This document shows positions 33,325 through 41,807 of a stretch of DNA of 64,000 nucleotides, piece by piece. The translations under genes were made by a program, and so were the position numbers. The stretch lies in NCBI RefSeq assembly GCF_000993785.3, contig NZ_CP009922.3, positions 62,001 to 126,000 of the forward strand, read 5' to 3'. Position 1 is the stretch's first letter, and each line of letters begins with the position of its first letter. The notes below the pieces were generated by a model that saw only the letters and a program-made list of their open reading frames with translations, ran no database searches and was not told where the DNA came from. The DNA comes from Streptomyces xiamenensis (GTDB lineage Bacteria; Actinomycetota; Actinomycetes; Streptomycetales; Streptomycetaceae).

Positions 33325-33834
33325 ATGGCGGCTGAATACAGGGACGGACGTAGGATTCTGCGGCGCACGGCGGCCCGGGTGGTGCTGATCGACCCGGATT
33401 CCCGCACACTGCTGGTCCAGGGATGCAATCCGCACAACCGGGCCGCCGGCAGCTGGTGGTTTCCGCTGGGGGGCGGCTGTGAGGCGGAGGAGACTCTGGA
33501 GCAGGCCGCCCGGCGGGAACTGTACGAGGAAGCCGGCATCAGGGACGTCGAGCTGGGCCCCCTGATCTGGACCCGGTCCGTCGAGCATCCCTACATGAAG
33601 GACCAGTACCTGTACCAGGAGGAGTTCTACTTCGTGGGGCACACCGCGTCCCCGGACTTCGGGCGGGTGGCCTGGACCGCGGAGGAACGGCAGCAACTGT
33701 TGGACATGCGCTGGTGGAGCGCCGAGGAACTGCGGGAGACGCAGGAGACCATCCTGCCCCCGGCACTTCCCGCTCTCCTTCCGCGACTCATCAGCGGGGC
33801 ATACCCCGACCACCCGATCGCCCTGGACCGATAG
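33325..33834 (+). CDS. NUDIX hydrolase
   Basis: This 169-aa protein has a complete NUDIX box, G-x5-E-x7-REL-x-EE-x-G, at residues about 50-72 (GGGCEAEETLEQ then ARRELYEEAGI). The preceding strand VVLIDPDSRTLLVQGCNPHN and WWFPLGGG fit the fold. The family cleaves nucleoside diphosphates linked to another group, including modified NTPs. The YMKDQYLYQEEFYFVGHT segment is of the kind seen in CoA/ADP-sugar-type members. Next to nucleotide kinase, deaminase and Dcd genes, a nucleotide or analogue pyrophosphatase is likely. It has its own promoter, and a second methyltransferase follows after 77 bases. Confidence 0.88.
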   Translation: MAAEYRDGRRILRRTAARVVLIDPDSRTLLVQGCNPHNRAAGSWWFPLGGGCEAEETLEQAARRELYEEAGIRDVELGPLIWTRSVEHPYMKDQYLYQEEFYFVGHTASPDFGRVAWTAEERQQLLDMRWWSAEELRETQETILPPALPALLPRLISGAYPDHPIALDR

Positions 33835-33911
33835 CCCCCACGGCCCTCGGCGTGCCCGAACCGAAGGCGCGTCGACCCCCGCCGGCCGAACGACTGCGGA
33901 AGGCAGGCACG

Positions 33912-34613
33912 GTGACCATCGACGAAGCCAACGGCGTATTCGACGGAGAAATGGGAAAGTGGTACGCCGAGCACGCGACGGACAGCATTTACAACGCCCA
34001 CTACGATCGCCCCGCGGTGCTGGATCTCATCGGGCCGTGCGAGAGGCAGCGCATTCTCGACGTCGGCTGCGGCGCCGGACACTACATGACGGAACTCGGC
34101 GCCCGTGGCGCCGAGGTGACCGGTATCGAGGGGAGTGCGGAACTGATCTCCAGCGCCCGGGACCGGCTGGGTGAGGCGGCGCGGCTCCGGCAGCACGATC
34201 TCGAGACGCCCCTCGATTTCCTCGACGAGGCGTCGTTCGACGGAGCGCTGATGGCCCTGGTCTTCCACCACGTCGAGGCGCGCCACACACTCCTGGACGA
34301 GTTGCTGCGGGTGGTGAGGCCGGGCGGGTGGCTCGTCATGTCGACTTTCCACCCCACCCGGTACTGGGAGCTGTTCGGTGGATCCTATTTCACCGCGGAG
34401 AAGGTCGAGGCCGACTTCCTCGACCGCTGGACGGCCCCGGTGTGGCGCATGCCACTGGAGGTCCTGATGACCGAACTTCTGGACGCGGGCTTCATCCTGG
34501 AACAACTCCGGGAGCCCCGGCCGACGCCACGGGCGGCGGAGATCAGCGAGCGTCACTTCCGCAAGCTTTCGACGGAGCCCAAGTTCCTGGCCCTTCGACT
34601 GCGCCGCCCCTGA
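33912..34613 (+). CDS. class I SAM-dependent methyltransferase
   Basis: This is a 233-aa enzyme: RILDVGCGAGHYMTELGARG (motif I), EVTGIEGSAELISSARDRLG, then FDGALMALVFHHVEARHTLL and LRVVRPGGWLVMSTFHP. GTG 33912 is preceded by GGAAGG. It resembles the small UbiE/Tam-like group acting on metabolites. It is probably the last gene of the locus. Beyond it come only a broken VOC fragment and a tRNA 3' end. Confidence 0.88.
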   Translation: MTIDEANGVFDGEMGKWYAEHATDSIYNAHYDRPAVLDLIGPCERQRILDVGCGAGHYMTELGARGAEVTGIEGSAELISSARDRLGEAARLRQHDLETPLDFLDEASFDGALMALVFHHVEARHTLLDELLRVVRPGGWLVMSTFHPTRYWELFGGSYFTAEKVEADFLDRWTAPVWRMPLEVLMTELLDAGFILEQLREPRPTPRAAEISERHFRKLSTEPKFLALRLRRP

Positions 34614-34658
34614 ACCTCCGGGCGCTCGCGGCGGGGCGCGGTCCTCGCCATGGCCGGG

Positions 34659-34775
34659 TCACGTGCACGGTGTCCCGGCTTCGTCCGTCACCTCGTGCGG
34701 CGTGCAGAGCATGACCCAGTGGTCCCGATCGGCGTCGTGGAGCATCTCCATGCCGAAGCGCGACCACCCATGCCG
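34659..34775 (-). pseudogene. C-terminal fragment resembling a VOC/glyoxalase-fold protein
   Basis: The minus frame gives HGWSRFGMEMLHDADRDHWV then MLCTPHEVTDEAG, ending at TGA 34659-34661. The strand pattern F.MEMLHD.DRDHWVML is like the last strands of VOC-superfamily proteins. It has no start and is cut off at the tRNA-like sequence, which suggests a recombination boundary. Confidence 0.35.
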
Positions 34776-34798
34776 GGGGTGGTGCAAGCGCTTCTAAC

Positions 34799-34841
34799 TC
34801 CTCAACCGCTGGCCGTGGGTTCGAGTCCCACCCGCCCCACC
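34799..34841 (+). tRNA. 3' end of a tRNA (fragment, possible attachment-site scar)
   Basis: A T-arm is clear: stem GTGGG 34815-34819, loop TTCGAGT 34820-34826, stem CCCAC 34827-34831. An acceptor 3' strand CCGCCCC, discriminator A (34839) and CC follow. The matching 5' acceptor strand GGGGCGG is not found in the 60 bases upstream, and no sound D- or anticodon arm can be drawn. So only the 3' portion is present, in front of its own terminator. Duplicated tRNA 3' ends of this size are typical of sites where integrative elements have inserted. Confidence 0.5.
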
Positions 34842-34845
34842 CCCA

Positions 34846-34881
34846 GCAGGCCAGGAGCGCCGCTCCTGGCCTGCCGCTTTT
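34846..34881 (+). terminator. intrinsic terminator after the tRNA fragment
   Basis: GCAGGCCAGGAGC at 34846-34858 and GCTCCTGGCCTGC at 34862-34874 pair perfectly over a 3-base loop, followed by CGCTTTT. It is the type of hairpin that ends stable-RNA transcripts. Confidence 0.85.
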
Positions 34882-34970
34882 CCCGAAAGGTTGCCGCCGT
34901 CTCGGCGCACCAAGATGATGTGCCGACCCCTTCGGCTCGGCGCCGTCGCTGTCCGCCAGGGCCTCGGGGC

Positions 34971-35372
34971 TCAGGCCTCTCGCGGGGCGGAAGACGCGAG
35001 GTGGGCGCGCCAGCCGCCGGGAGCGGTGATCTCGTGGATTCCGGGTCCGGTGGCCGGGGGCCGACGGCAGACCATGCTGAGCGAGCCGCGGCCGTCCTCC
35101 AGTTGGATGGCGGAGAGTTCCAGCTCCGCCGGTTCCCGGGGCAGCAGTTTCTCGCGCAGGTCGCGGTAGGTGATCTCGTAGATCTCGCCGGGGACCGGCC
35201 ACCCGCCTTCCCGAGTCGGCAGAAGGCCGGGGAAGCGGTCGTGGAAGGAGTAGAAGCGGTAGCGCGGCGCGGTGCGGATGGGGCCGAGGAAACGGGCACC
35301 GGTGAGGGCGTCGTTGAGCTCGCCGCCGCTCATGGCCTGCCCGTTGACGAACATGGTGACGGTGTCGTGCAT
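34971..35372 (-). CDS. gamma-glutamylcyclotransferase-fold protein, allophanate-hydrolase C-terminal-like
   Basis: This 133-aa protein begins MHDTVTMFVNGQAMSGGELN and continues with FLGPIRTAPRYRFYSFHDRF, PGLLPTREGGWPVPGEIYEI and YRDLREKLLPREPAELELSA. That is the pattern of the C-terminal domain of AtzF-type allophanate hydrolases, here free-standing. In AtzF this domain acts after the amidase step on the urea-derived carboxylate. It is the last gene of a minus-strand operon for import and ring opening of a nitrogen-rich compound, 23 bases after the GntR gene. A role in ureide breakdown fits; the exact reaction is not proven. Confidence 0.7.
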   Translation of the reverse strand: MHDTVTMFVNGQAMSGGELNDALTGARFLGPIRTAPRYRFYSFHDRFPGLLPTREGGWPVPGEIYEITYRDLREKLLPREPAELELSAIQLEDGRGSLSMVCRRPPATGPGIHEITAPGGWRAHLASSAPREA

Positions 35373-35395
35373 GCGGGGCTCCTGTGGTCGGTGAG

Positions 35396-36022
35396 TCATT
35401 CCGTGAGCGTGGTGTTGCCATGGCCGCGCAGTGCGTGGACGCGTACGGCGGTGACGGCGCGTTCCGGGTCGCCGCTCGCGAGGTCGTCGAGCAGCGCCCG
35501 GTGCTGGGAGACCGGCTCGTGTCCCGGCTGCTGGACGTAGTCGTCCGTCGGGTAGAGGAATGCCTGCCGTTGCAGGAACGACGAGGTGGTCTCGGAGAAG
35601 GCAGCCCGGTTGATCGCCATGTGCAGATCGAGGTGGGCCATGGAGAACTGGGGGCTGCCGATGCCGTGCTTCCGCAGGGCCGCCTCCAGCGGGTCCAGCA
35701 GCGCGTAGAGCGGCGCCCAGTCCACTCGCGCCGCCTTGGCGGTGAGGCTGCGGGCAGCCACTTCGTCGAAGGCGACCCGCAGCAGGTGGAGCTCGGCCCG
35801 TGCCTCGGCGTCGACACTGACGACGACGAGCTGGCCGCGCCGGATCCGCATGACCAGCCCTTCGCTGGTCAGCCGCTGCAGCGCCTCGCGCACCGGAGTG
35901 CGGCTGACGCCCAGTTCCTCCGCGATCTGCTCCTCGACCAGGCGGATGCCTCCCGCGTACTCCCCGGTGGTGATCTGCTGCCGCAGGAAGCGGTACACCC
36001 GCTCCCGTGTGGTGGTCGTCAT
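35396..36022 (-). CDS. GntR-family (FadR/FCD) transcriptional regulator
   Basis: This is a 208-aa regulator. The winged HTH is at residues 3-70: LRQQITTGEYAGGIRLVEEQ, AEELGVSRTPVREALQRLTS. An all-helical FCD ligand domain follows, with HLDLHMAINRAAFSETTSSF and SQHRALLDDLASGDPERAVT. The His and Asp residues of the FCD metal site appear present. ATG 36022 overlaps the stop of the shikimate-dehydrogenase-like gene (ATGA), so it is inside the operon it probably controls. TTGGATCCAA palindromes upstream of the first gene are of the kind bound by this subfamily. Confidence 0.9.
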   Translation of the reverse strand: MTTTTRERVYRFLRQQITTGEYAGGIRLVEEQIAEELGVSRTPVREALQRLTSEGLVMRIRRGQLVVVSVDAEARAELHLLRVAFDEVAARSLTAKAARVDWAPLYALLDPLEAALRKHGIGSPQFSMAHLDLHMAINRAAFSETTSSFLQRQAFLYPTDDYVQQPGHEPVSQHRALLDDLASGDPERAVTAVRVHALRGHGNTTLTE

Positions 36023-36903
36023 GAGGCCCTGGCAGTGAGCAGGGCGGCACGGCACCGGTTGGTCACCCGCTGCATGAACGTGCCCGACATCACGCTCGTC
36101 CCGGCCTGGAGCGCGGCGTGCTGCAGCGCTGAGACCCGGTTGTTCAGGTCGAAGAACCTGCTGCCGGGGGTCAGCAGCCGGGGCAGGGGGAAGGCGAAGG
36201 ACTGCTCTTCCGAGACGTCCGTCTCGCCCCAGGTCGTGGTGTTCACGATCAGCGAGGGACCAGGGGTGGAGAAGGGCACCTCGGGCAGCGCGTCCGGGGC
36301 GGCGGTCAGGGCGCCGAAGTCCGCGCCCCAGGCCGCCAGCGCCGCGGCGTTGCGCGCGCTGCCGAGGAGCGGGATGTCCGGCCAGGCACGGCGAGCCGCC
36401 AGGGCCACCGAGCCGGCCGAGCCTCCCGAGCCGAGCACCAGCACACCGGCTGGGGTCGCTCCGCCCATCAGGATCTCCATCGCGGCTTGCGCCGCCCAGG
36501 AGTTGGTGTTGACGCCGAGCAGTCTTCCGTCACCGTCACGGAGGATCGTGTCGACGACGCCGGTCGCGGTGGCCGAGTGCGTGAGACCCCCCAAGCGGGA
36601 GGCGACGGCCTTCTTCCACGGGCTCAGGACGAGTGCGAGCTGCCAGGCCGGGTTGGCGAGCAGCGCCGCGGGGTCCTCGAACGGGAGGTGGTGTTCGCAC
36701 GTGAGGTGCTCCGCGTCGAGGGCGTCCCGGAGCAGCCGGCCGTCCAGGGCGTGCCGCGCGGTGGTGCCGATGCCGGCGAGGACAACCGGTGGCCGCCCCT
36801 GAGGGCCGGGCGGCGGTTCCGCCCGCAGCCCGGCCTCGGCCAGGCAGCGGCTCACCGCCTCGCCCATGCTGTCCACCCGCGTTCTGCGTTCTGCCGTGGT
36901 CAC
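36019..36903 (-). CDS. shikimate dehydrogenase-like NAD(P)-dependent protein
   Basis: This 294-aa protein is related to AroE/YdiB. The substrate domain keeps ALVLSPWKKAVASRLG, equivalent to the catalytic Lys of 'NVTxPxK'. GVNTNSWAAQ replaces the usual GxNTDxxG, so the Asp that pairs with that Lys is Ser. The nucleotide loop is VLVLGSGGSAGSVALAARRA and the end reads SVMSGTFMQRVTNRCRAALL. AroE family members act on shikimate or quinate, but this one is in an operon with an amidohydrolase and ABC importer and has a changed active site, so a different substrate is likely. GTG 36903 has GAGGAG 7 bases upstream. Confidence 0.72.
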   Translation of the reverse strand: MTTAERRTRVDSMGEAVSRCLAEAGLRAEPPPGPQGRPPVVLAGIGTTARHALDGRLLRDALDAEHLTCEHHLPFEDPAALLANPAWQLALVLSPWKKAVASRLGGLTHSATATGVVDTILRDGDGRLLGVNTNSWAAQAAMEILMGGATPAGVLVLGSGGSAGSVALAARRAWPDIPLLGSARNAAALAAWGADFGALTAAPDALPEVPFSTPGPSLIVNTTTWGETDVSEEQSFAFPLPRLLTPGSRFFDLNNRVSALQHAALQAGTSVMSGTFMQRVTNRCRAALLTARAS

Positions 36904-36911
36904 GTGGCTCC

Positions 36912-38285
36912 TCACCTCTTGCCTGCCGGGGCCGGGCGCACGTGGCGGCCACGCGGTGCGCCGACGATCCCGCTCTTGTCGTACACCGATTCTCCGCGCA
37001 GGTAGGTGGCGACCACCGCACCGGTCAGCGGCCAGCCCTCGTACGGAGTGACGTTGTGCCGGGAGTGCATCGTGGCCGGGTCCACCGCCCCGGTGGCGTC
37101 AGGGTCCACGAGCACGAAGTCGGCGTCGAAGCCGGGGGCCAGCTGTCCCTTGCCGGGCATCGACCAGCGCCGGGCGGGGGTGTAGGAGCACAGCCTGACG
37201 ATGTCCTCGACGGACAGGCGGCCCTGTGCGGCGGTGGTGAGCAGCAGCGGCAGCATCGTCTCGACCCCGATGAAGCCGCCGTGCGCGCACCAGACGTCGC
37301 CTTCGGCTTGTTCGGAGGGGGTGTGGGGGGCATGGTCGGTGGCGATGACGTCCACGTCGCCGCGGGCGATTCCGGCCCACAGCTCGGCGACGTTCTCGGC
37401 CGGCCGGATCGGTGGGTTGAGCTTGATGAGGTTTCCGTGGGTGTCGTAGGCGCTGTCGTCGAACAGCAGGTGGGCCACGAGGGCTTCCACGCTGACCCGG
37501 TGACCGTCGGCGCGCAGGTCGCGCACGCGGCGCAGTCCGGCACCGGTGGACAGGTGGTGGATGTGGAGCTTGGTGCCCGCCTCGGTGGCCATGGTGACGA
37601 TCCGGGTCACGGCCTCCACCTCGACGAAAGCCGGCCGGCTGACCAGGTGCGCCCGGGGATCGGTACGGCCGGAGGCCCGCAGCCGGTCGATGAACATGCG
37701 GAGCAGGTGGTCGTTCTCCGCGTGCGCGCCGACCACGAGTCCGGCCGCCGCGGCGGCCTCCAGGCCGCGGAAGATCGCCGCGTCGTCGGGGCACCGGTTG
37801 TCGCCGGTGGTCTGCCCCATGAAGAGTTTGAAGCCCATGGCGCCCAGCTCGGCCATAGCGGTCATCTCCTCGGCGTTGTCCTGGCCGAGCATGCCGTAGA
37901 GCCCGAAGTCGACATGTGCCTTCGGCGCCACCAGGCTCAGCTTGCGCCGGAACTCCTCCGCGGTCGCCACCGGGGGAACGGTGTTGGGCATGTCCACGAC
38001 CGTGGTGACGCCGCCGGCCGCAGCGGCTCGGGTACCGCTGGCGAAGTCCTCCTTCTCGGTCATGCCGGGCTCGCGGAAGTGGACGTGGACGTCCACCAGG
38101 CCGGGCAGTACGAGCAGCCCGCCGGCGTCGACCACGCGGACGTCTCCGGCTGCCCGGGCCGCCAGGCCCTCGCCGACGGCGGCTATCCGGCCGTCCCGGA
38201 CGGCGATGTCGTGTCGGTGGCGGCCGTCGTGCGAGACGACGGTTCCGCCCGTGAGAAGCAGGTCGTACGGTGCCGGGTGGGGCAT
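36912..38285 (-). CDS. dihydroorotase/allantoinase-family cyclic amidohydrolase
   Basis: This is a 457-aa enzyme with a TIM barrel. VLPGLVDVHVHFREPGMTEK gives the HxH zinc ligands, MGFKLFMGQTTG the bridging carboxylated Lys, LHIHHLS and GAHAEN further His ligands, and IATDHAPHTPSEQAEGD the catalytic Asp. Motifs match the PyrC/AllB group, which opens allantoin, dihydroorotate or hydantoin-like rings. A biosynthetic dihydroorotase would normally be beside pyrB and carAB; here the neighbours are an ABC importer, a GntR repressor and an allophanate-hydrolase-C-like protein. Catabolism of an imported cyclic ureide or amide is therefore favoured, with allantoinase as the best single guess. Confidence 0.85.
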   Translation of the reverse strand: MPHPAPYDLLLTGGTVVSHDGRHRHDIAVRDGRIAAVGEGLAARAAGDVRVVDAGGLLVLPGLVDVHVHFREPGMTEKEDFASGTRAAAAGGVTTVVDMPNTVPPVATAEEFRRKLSLVAPKAHVDFGLYGMLGQDNAEEMTAMAELGAMGFKLFMGQTTGDNRCPDDAAIFRGLEAAAAAGLVVGAHAENDHLLRMFIDRLRASGRTDPRAHLVSRPAFVEVEAVTRIVTMATEAGTKLHIHHLSTGAGLRRVRDLRADGHRVSVEALVAHLLFDDSAYDTHGNLIKLNPPIRPAENVAELWAGIARGDVDVIATDHAPHTPSEQAEGDVWCAHGGFIGVETMLPLLLTTAAQGRLSVEDIVRLCSYTPARRWSMPGKGQLAPGFDADFVLVDPDATGAVDPATMHSRHNVTPYEGWPLTGAVVATYLRGESVYDKSGIVGAPRGRHVRPAPAGKR

Positions 38286-38324
38286 GGAGCGTCTCCTTCG
38301 ATGGGAGGGGGTGACAGCGGGGCG

Positions 38325-39404
38325 TCAGGCGTTCAGGGCCAGGGCGGGGTCCTCTTCGTAGACCTCCCTGATGGGGCCGAGGTCGAACAGTTCCTCGACG
38401 CTGAGGTCGAGGCCGCCCGCGCGGGCGGCGCGGACATTGGTGGCGGCGGTCTCCTCCGAGAGCGCGAGGATGTGCTGGGCGGGATCGCCGTCGAGGATCA
38501 GCTCGTTGCCGGTCCGGCAGGCGGTCAGGGTGATGCCGGGGTCGAGGCCGAGATCCCGGCCGTACTCCTCCACGGTGACCCGGGCCGCCAGCTCCGGATC
38601 GGCCAGCACGTCCTTCCAGCCGCGGATCTCGGCGCGGAGGAACGCCTTGACCTTCTCGCGGTTCCGGCCGATGTTCTCCTGCGTGGTGACGTAGGTCTGG
38701 CCGACCAGGGGGAAGCCGGCGTCGGCCAGCAGCATCTCCTCGATCTCGAAGCCGCGGTTGCGCAGCTCGATGGGCTGGTTGTTGGTGTAGCCGAGGTAGC
38801 CGTCGATCTCGCCCTCGGTCATGCCGATGGGGTCACCCTGCACGGGCACCGTGGTGATCCGGGACTCGTCCAGGCCGAGCGCCGCGAGGAACAGCCGCCA
38901 CAGCGGCTCACTGGACGAGGAGCAGCCGATGGTCTTGCCGTAGAGATCCTGCGGGGTGCGGATCGGGCGGTCGCCCATGGACATGACGCAGCTCGCGTTG
39001 CGTTGGTAGACGGCACCGATGATCTTCAAAGGGGCGCCCTCGGCGATCGCGGCGCCCGCCCCCGCTATCTGGGACACGCCGGCGAAGGTGCCGCTCAGGA
39101 CATCGGATTCGATCGGCGGTGCGGTCGGCCCACCCGAGATGAGCTCGCTGCCATTGAAGCCCTCCTCCTTGTAGTAGCCGTTCCGGTCCGCCAGGAAGCT
39201 TCCGGCGAACTGCGTGTTCTTCACCCAGGCCAGGCGCTGGGAGGCGATGCCGAAGCCGGCCGTGCCCGGATCCTGGGAGGGACTGCCGGGTTCCACCGCG
39301 GCGCAGGCGGCCAGCGGGCCCGCGGCCAGGGCGACCCAGCCCAGAGCGAGGCCGCCGGTCAGGAATTGGCGCCGACCGGACGGTCCGCGGGTGGATGCGG
39401 TCAT
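38325..39404 (-). CDS. ABC transporter substrate-binding lipoprotein (NMT1/THI5-like)
   Basis: This is a 359-aa binding protein of the SsuA/ThiY type. The leader GRRQFLTGGLALGWVALAAG has a twin-arginine pattern and ends with a lipobox LAAC, so it is probably a Tat-exported lipoprotein. Mature features are ADRNGYYKEEGFNGSELISG and IRTPQDLYGKTIGCSSSSEP. These proteins bind sulfonates, pyrimidine precursors, nitrates or ureides. Transporter genes follow the same operon order as for pyrimidine or hydantoin importers. The next gene downstream, the amidohydrolase, starts 40 bases away. Confidence 0.88.
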   Translation of the reverse strand: MTASTRGPSGRRQFLTGGLALGWVALAAGPLAACAAVEPGSPSQDPGTAGFGIASQRLAWVKNTQFAGSFLADRNGYYKEEGFNGSELISGGPTAPPIESDVLSGTFAGVSQIAGAGAAIAEGAPLKIIGAVYQRNASCVMSMGDRPIRTPQDLYGKTIGCSSSSEPLWRLFLAALGLDESRITTVPVQGDPIGMTEGEIDGYLGYTNNQPIELRNRGFEIEEMLLADAGFPLVGQTYVTTQENIGRNREKVKAFLRAEIRGWKDVLADPELAARVTVEEYGRDLGLDPGITLTACRTGNELILDGDPAQHILALSEETAATNVRAARAGGLDLSVEELFDLGPIREVYEEDPALALNA

Positions 39405-39438
39405 GGTGTGCTCCGTTCCGTGGGCTGAGCAGTGGGCG

Positions 39439-40230
39439 TCAACGCGTGGCGGTCATGCGGGAGGAGACGGCACGTTCGAGAAGTGCGAGCACTTGGTGGA
39501 CCGCCACACAGACGGCGGTCAGGACGACCACCGAGGACCAGAGGCGGGCGAACTGGAACTCGTTGGCGTCCCGCATCATCTGGCCGCCGAGGCCGGCACC
39601 GGAGGCGAGCCATTCGGCGAGCAGCGCGCCGACGATGGACGTGGTCACAGTGATGCGCGCGGCGGTGAACCAGGTGGGGACGGCATGCGGAAGGCCGACC
39701 TTGACGTAGGCCGTCCATGCGGAGCCGCCGAATGCGCGGCACACGTCCAGATCGGCCCGCGGGGCGGCCCGGAGCCCCTGCAGCATCGTCAGCAGGGCGG
39801 GGACGAAGACGACCGCGGCGCCGATGAACGCCGTCCCTGCCGTGCCGCGCCCCAGGGCCAGCACGATGATCGGGGCGAGTGTCACCATGGGTATGGCCCG
39901 CAACGTGGTCAGGGTCGGGAGGAACATCTCCTCCAGGGGACGGGAGAAGGCCAGGAGGGTGGAGACGGCGGCGGCCAGCAGCAACCCGGAGGCGAAACCG
40001 AGGGCTGCGTCGGTGAGGGTGCGTCCCAGCAGTGGCCACATGGCGGCGCGGTGCTCCGCGACGGACAGGTAGTTCCACACGTCGAGCGGCGACTTGGCGA
40101 CGTACGGGCTCACCTCCACCGTCTGCAGGAAGATCATCCAGCCGGCGACGATGGCGGTCACGCTGCCGAGGAGGACGAGCGCGCCGCGCGCGGCGAGGCG
40201 GAGCCTGCTCGGGAGGTACGGGCTGGTCAT
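39439..40230 (-). CDS. ABC transporter permease
   Basis: This is a 263-aa BPD-type permease with six membrane spans, the first LAARGALVLLGSVTAIVAGW. The ATPase-docking loop reads CRAFGGSAWTAYVKVGLPHA, the SsuC/TauC pattern. ATG 40230 overlaps the stop of the second permease by ATGA. It forms the heteromeric channel with that gene product. Confidence 0.9.
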   Translation of the reverse strand: MTSPYLPSRLRLAARGALVLLGSVTAIVAGWMIFLQTVEVSPYVAKSPLDVWNYLSVAEHRAAMWPLLGRTLTDAALGFASGLLLAAAVSTLLAFSRPLEEMFLPTLTTLRAIPMVTLAPIIVLALGRGTAGTAFIGAAVVFVPALLTMLQGLRAAPRADLDVCRAFGGSAWTAYVKVGLPHAVPTWFTAARITVTTSIVGALLAEWLASGAGLGGQMMRDANEFQFARLWSSVVVLTAVCVAVHQVLALLERAVSSRMTATR

Positions 40231-40982
40231 GGTGCCTCCCGTGCTTGCACGGCCCACGGGGTGGCGAGGCGCTCCACGAGGCCGACCCCGAGGAACCCGA
40301 TCAGTGCCACCGTGGCGCACACGAGCGTGATGCCCCAGGTACGCTCCACGTCGCTGGACTGCTGTGCGACGACGAGCGCCGCGCCCAGGCCCCGTTCCTG
40401 GCCCATGAACTCACCGATCACCGTGCCCAGCAGCGCGGCGGGTACCGCGATGCGCAGGGCGGTGAGGATGCCCGGCAGCGCGGCCGGCGACTGGACCTTG
40501 CGCAGCACCAGGTAACGCCCGCCTCCGTAGGCCCGCACCACGTCCTCGCTGGTGCGGTCCGCCTGCCGGAGACCGTTGACGGTGCTGACCAGCGTGGTGA
40601 AGAAGACCGACAGCCCCGCCATGATCGCCGAGGTCCCCGGACCGCTGAACATCGCGGCCAGGATGGGTGCCACGGCGATCAGCGGGACGCAGGCCGAGGC
40701 GATCCCCACGTGCAGGATGACCTTCTCCAGCCAGGGGACGGCGATGACCGTCGCGGCGCAGGCGATGGCGATCAGATTGCCCCACAGATAGCCGGCCGCC
40801 GCGGACTGGAGCGTGATGGGGATGTGCGCACCGTAGAAGGCGGCGCCGTCGGACAGCATGCCGGAGACGATCTGCGTGGGCGGCACGATCGCCGGCCCCA
40901 TGACGCCCGTCACCCCGGCGGCCTGCCAGGCGAGGAGAACCAGTGCGGTGCCGGCCGTGCGCAGCGCCGGTGCCGTGCTCAC
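40227..40982 (-). CDS. ABC transporter permease
   Basis: This is a 251-aa BPD-type permease, sister to the one downstream. Spans include [20 protein letters not shown] and [20 protein letters not shown]. The docking loop is [23 protein letters not shown] 40982 overlaps the ATPase stop (GTGA). Two different permease subunits rather than a homodimer is typical of ThiXYZ- or pyrimidine-type importers. Confidence 0.9.
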   Translation of the reverse strand: MSTAPALRTAGTALVLLAWQAAGVTGVMGPAIVPPTQIVSGMLSDGAAFYGAHIPITLQSAAAGYLWGNLIAIACAATVIAVPWLEKVILHVGIASACVPLIAVAPILAAMFSGPGTSAIMAGLSVFFTTLVSTVNGLRQADRTSEDVVRAYGGGRYLVLRKVQSPAALPGILTALRIAVPAALLGTVIGEFMGQERGLGAALVVAQQSSDVERTWGITLVCATVALIGFLGVGLVERLATPWAVQAREAP

Positions 40983-41794
40983 CGGGGACCGCCCGCCCCC
41001 GCGACCGCGCGGGCGGCGTCGCCCGAGTCCTGGAACAGGAGGGCGGAGAGCCGGTCCACGTAGCCGTGGAATTCCGGGGTACGCGTCAGCTCGGCCGTCC
41101 GCGGACGAGGCAGGCCGATGCGCACGACCTCCTGAACCCGCCCCGGGCGTGCCGACATCACGGCCACGGTGTCGGAGAGGAACACCGCCTCGGCGATGCC
41201 GTGGGTCACCATCAGCGTCGTGGCCGGGCGCTCGGTCCATATGCGCAGCAGCTCGTGGTTGAGGTTCTGCCGGGTCATGTCGTCGAGTGCACCGAAGGGT
41301 TCGTCCAGCAGCAGGATCCGGGGCTTCACGACCAGGGCACGGGCGATCGCCACCCGCTGGCGCATGCCGCCGGAGAGCTGGCCGGGGCGTGCGTCCTCGA
41401 ACCCGGTGAGGCCCACCAGGTCGACCAGCTCCTGGATCAGGCTGTCGTCCTCCCGGCGGCGGGCGATCTCCAGCGGCAGTCGGATGTTGGAGCGCACGGA
41501 CCGCCATGGCAGCAGGGCGCTGTCCTGGAAAGCGATGCCGAGATGGTGGTGTTTGCGCATCTCGGCAGGGGTCTCGCCGTGCACCAGTGCCTCGCCGGAC
41601 GACTGCGACTCCAGCCCGGCCAGGATGCGCAGGACGGTGCTCTTCCCGCACCCCGACGGCCCCAGCAGGGAGACGAATTCCCCCTCCCGGGAGTGGATGC
41701 GGACGCCGTCCAGGGCGCGGACTTCGCGACGTCCGGCGCGGAACGTCTTCGTGAGGTTCTCGAGGTGAATCCCGGGAGCCGTTGGCGGAACCAT
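40979..41794 (-). CDS. ABC transporter ATPase (SsuB/TauB type)
   Basis: This is a 271-aa ATPase with Walker [22 protein letters not shown]-loop [20 protein letters not shown], signature [16 protein letters not shown], Walker [13 protein letters not shown] and switch His [14 protein letters not shown]. It is the first gene of the eight-gene minus-strand operon ending at 34971. The operators at 41808-41829 lie immediately before it. It powers import by the two permeases and the lipoprotein. Confidence 0.93.
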   Translation of the reverse strand: MVPPTAPGIHLENLTKTFRAGRREVRALDGVRIHSREGEFVSLLGPSGCGKSTVLRILAGLESQSSGEALVHGETPAEMRKHHHLGIAFQDSALLPWRSVRSNIRLPLEIARRREDDSLIQELVDLVGLTGFEDARPGQLSGGMRQRVAIARALVVKPRILLLDEPFGALDDMTRQNLNHELLRIWTERPATTLMVTHGIAEAVFLSDTVAVMSARPGRVQEVVRIGLPRPRTAELTRTPEFHGYVDRLSALLFQDSGDAARAVAGAGGPR

Positions 41795-41807
41795 GTCCCT
41801 CCTCGCT

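Noticed and set aside
34765..34841. Intact tRNA gene
   Set aside because: Only the T-arm and 3' acceptor strand fold. The 5' strand pairs poorly and no D- or anticodon arm with a sensible anticodon can be drawn.
36789..39428. 879-codon plus-strand frame over the amidohydrolase and binding-protein genes
   Set aside because: It is the shadow of two well-defined minus-strand genes and shows no domain pattern.
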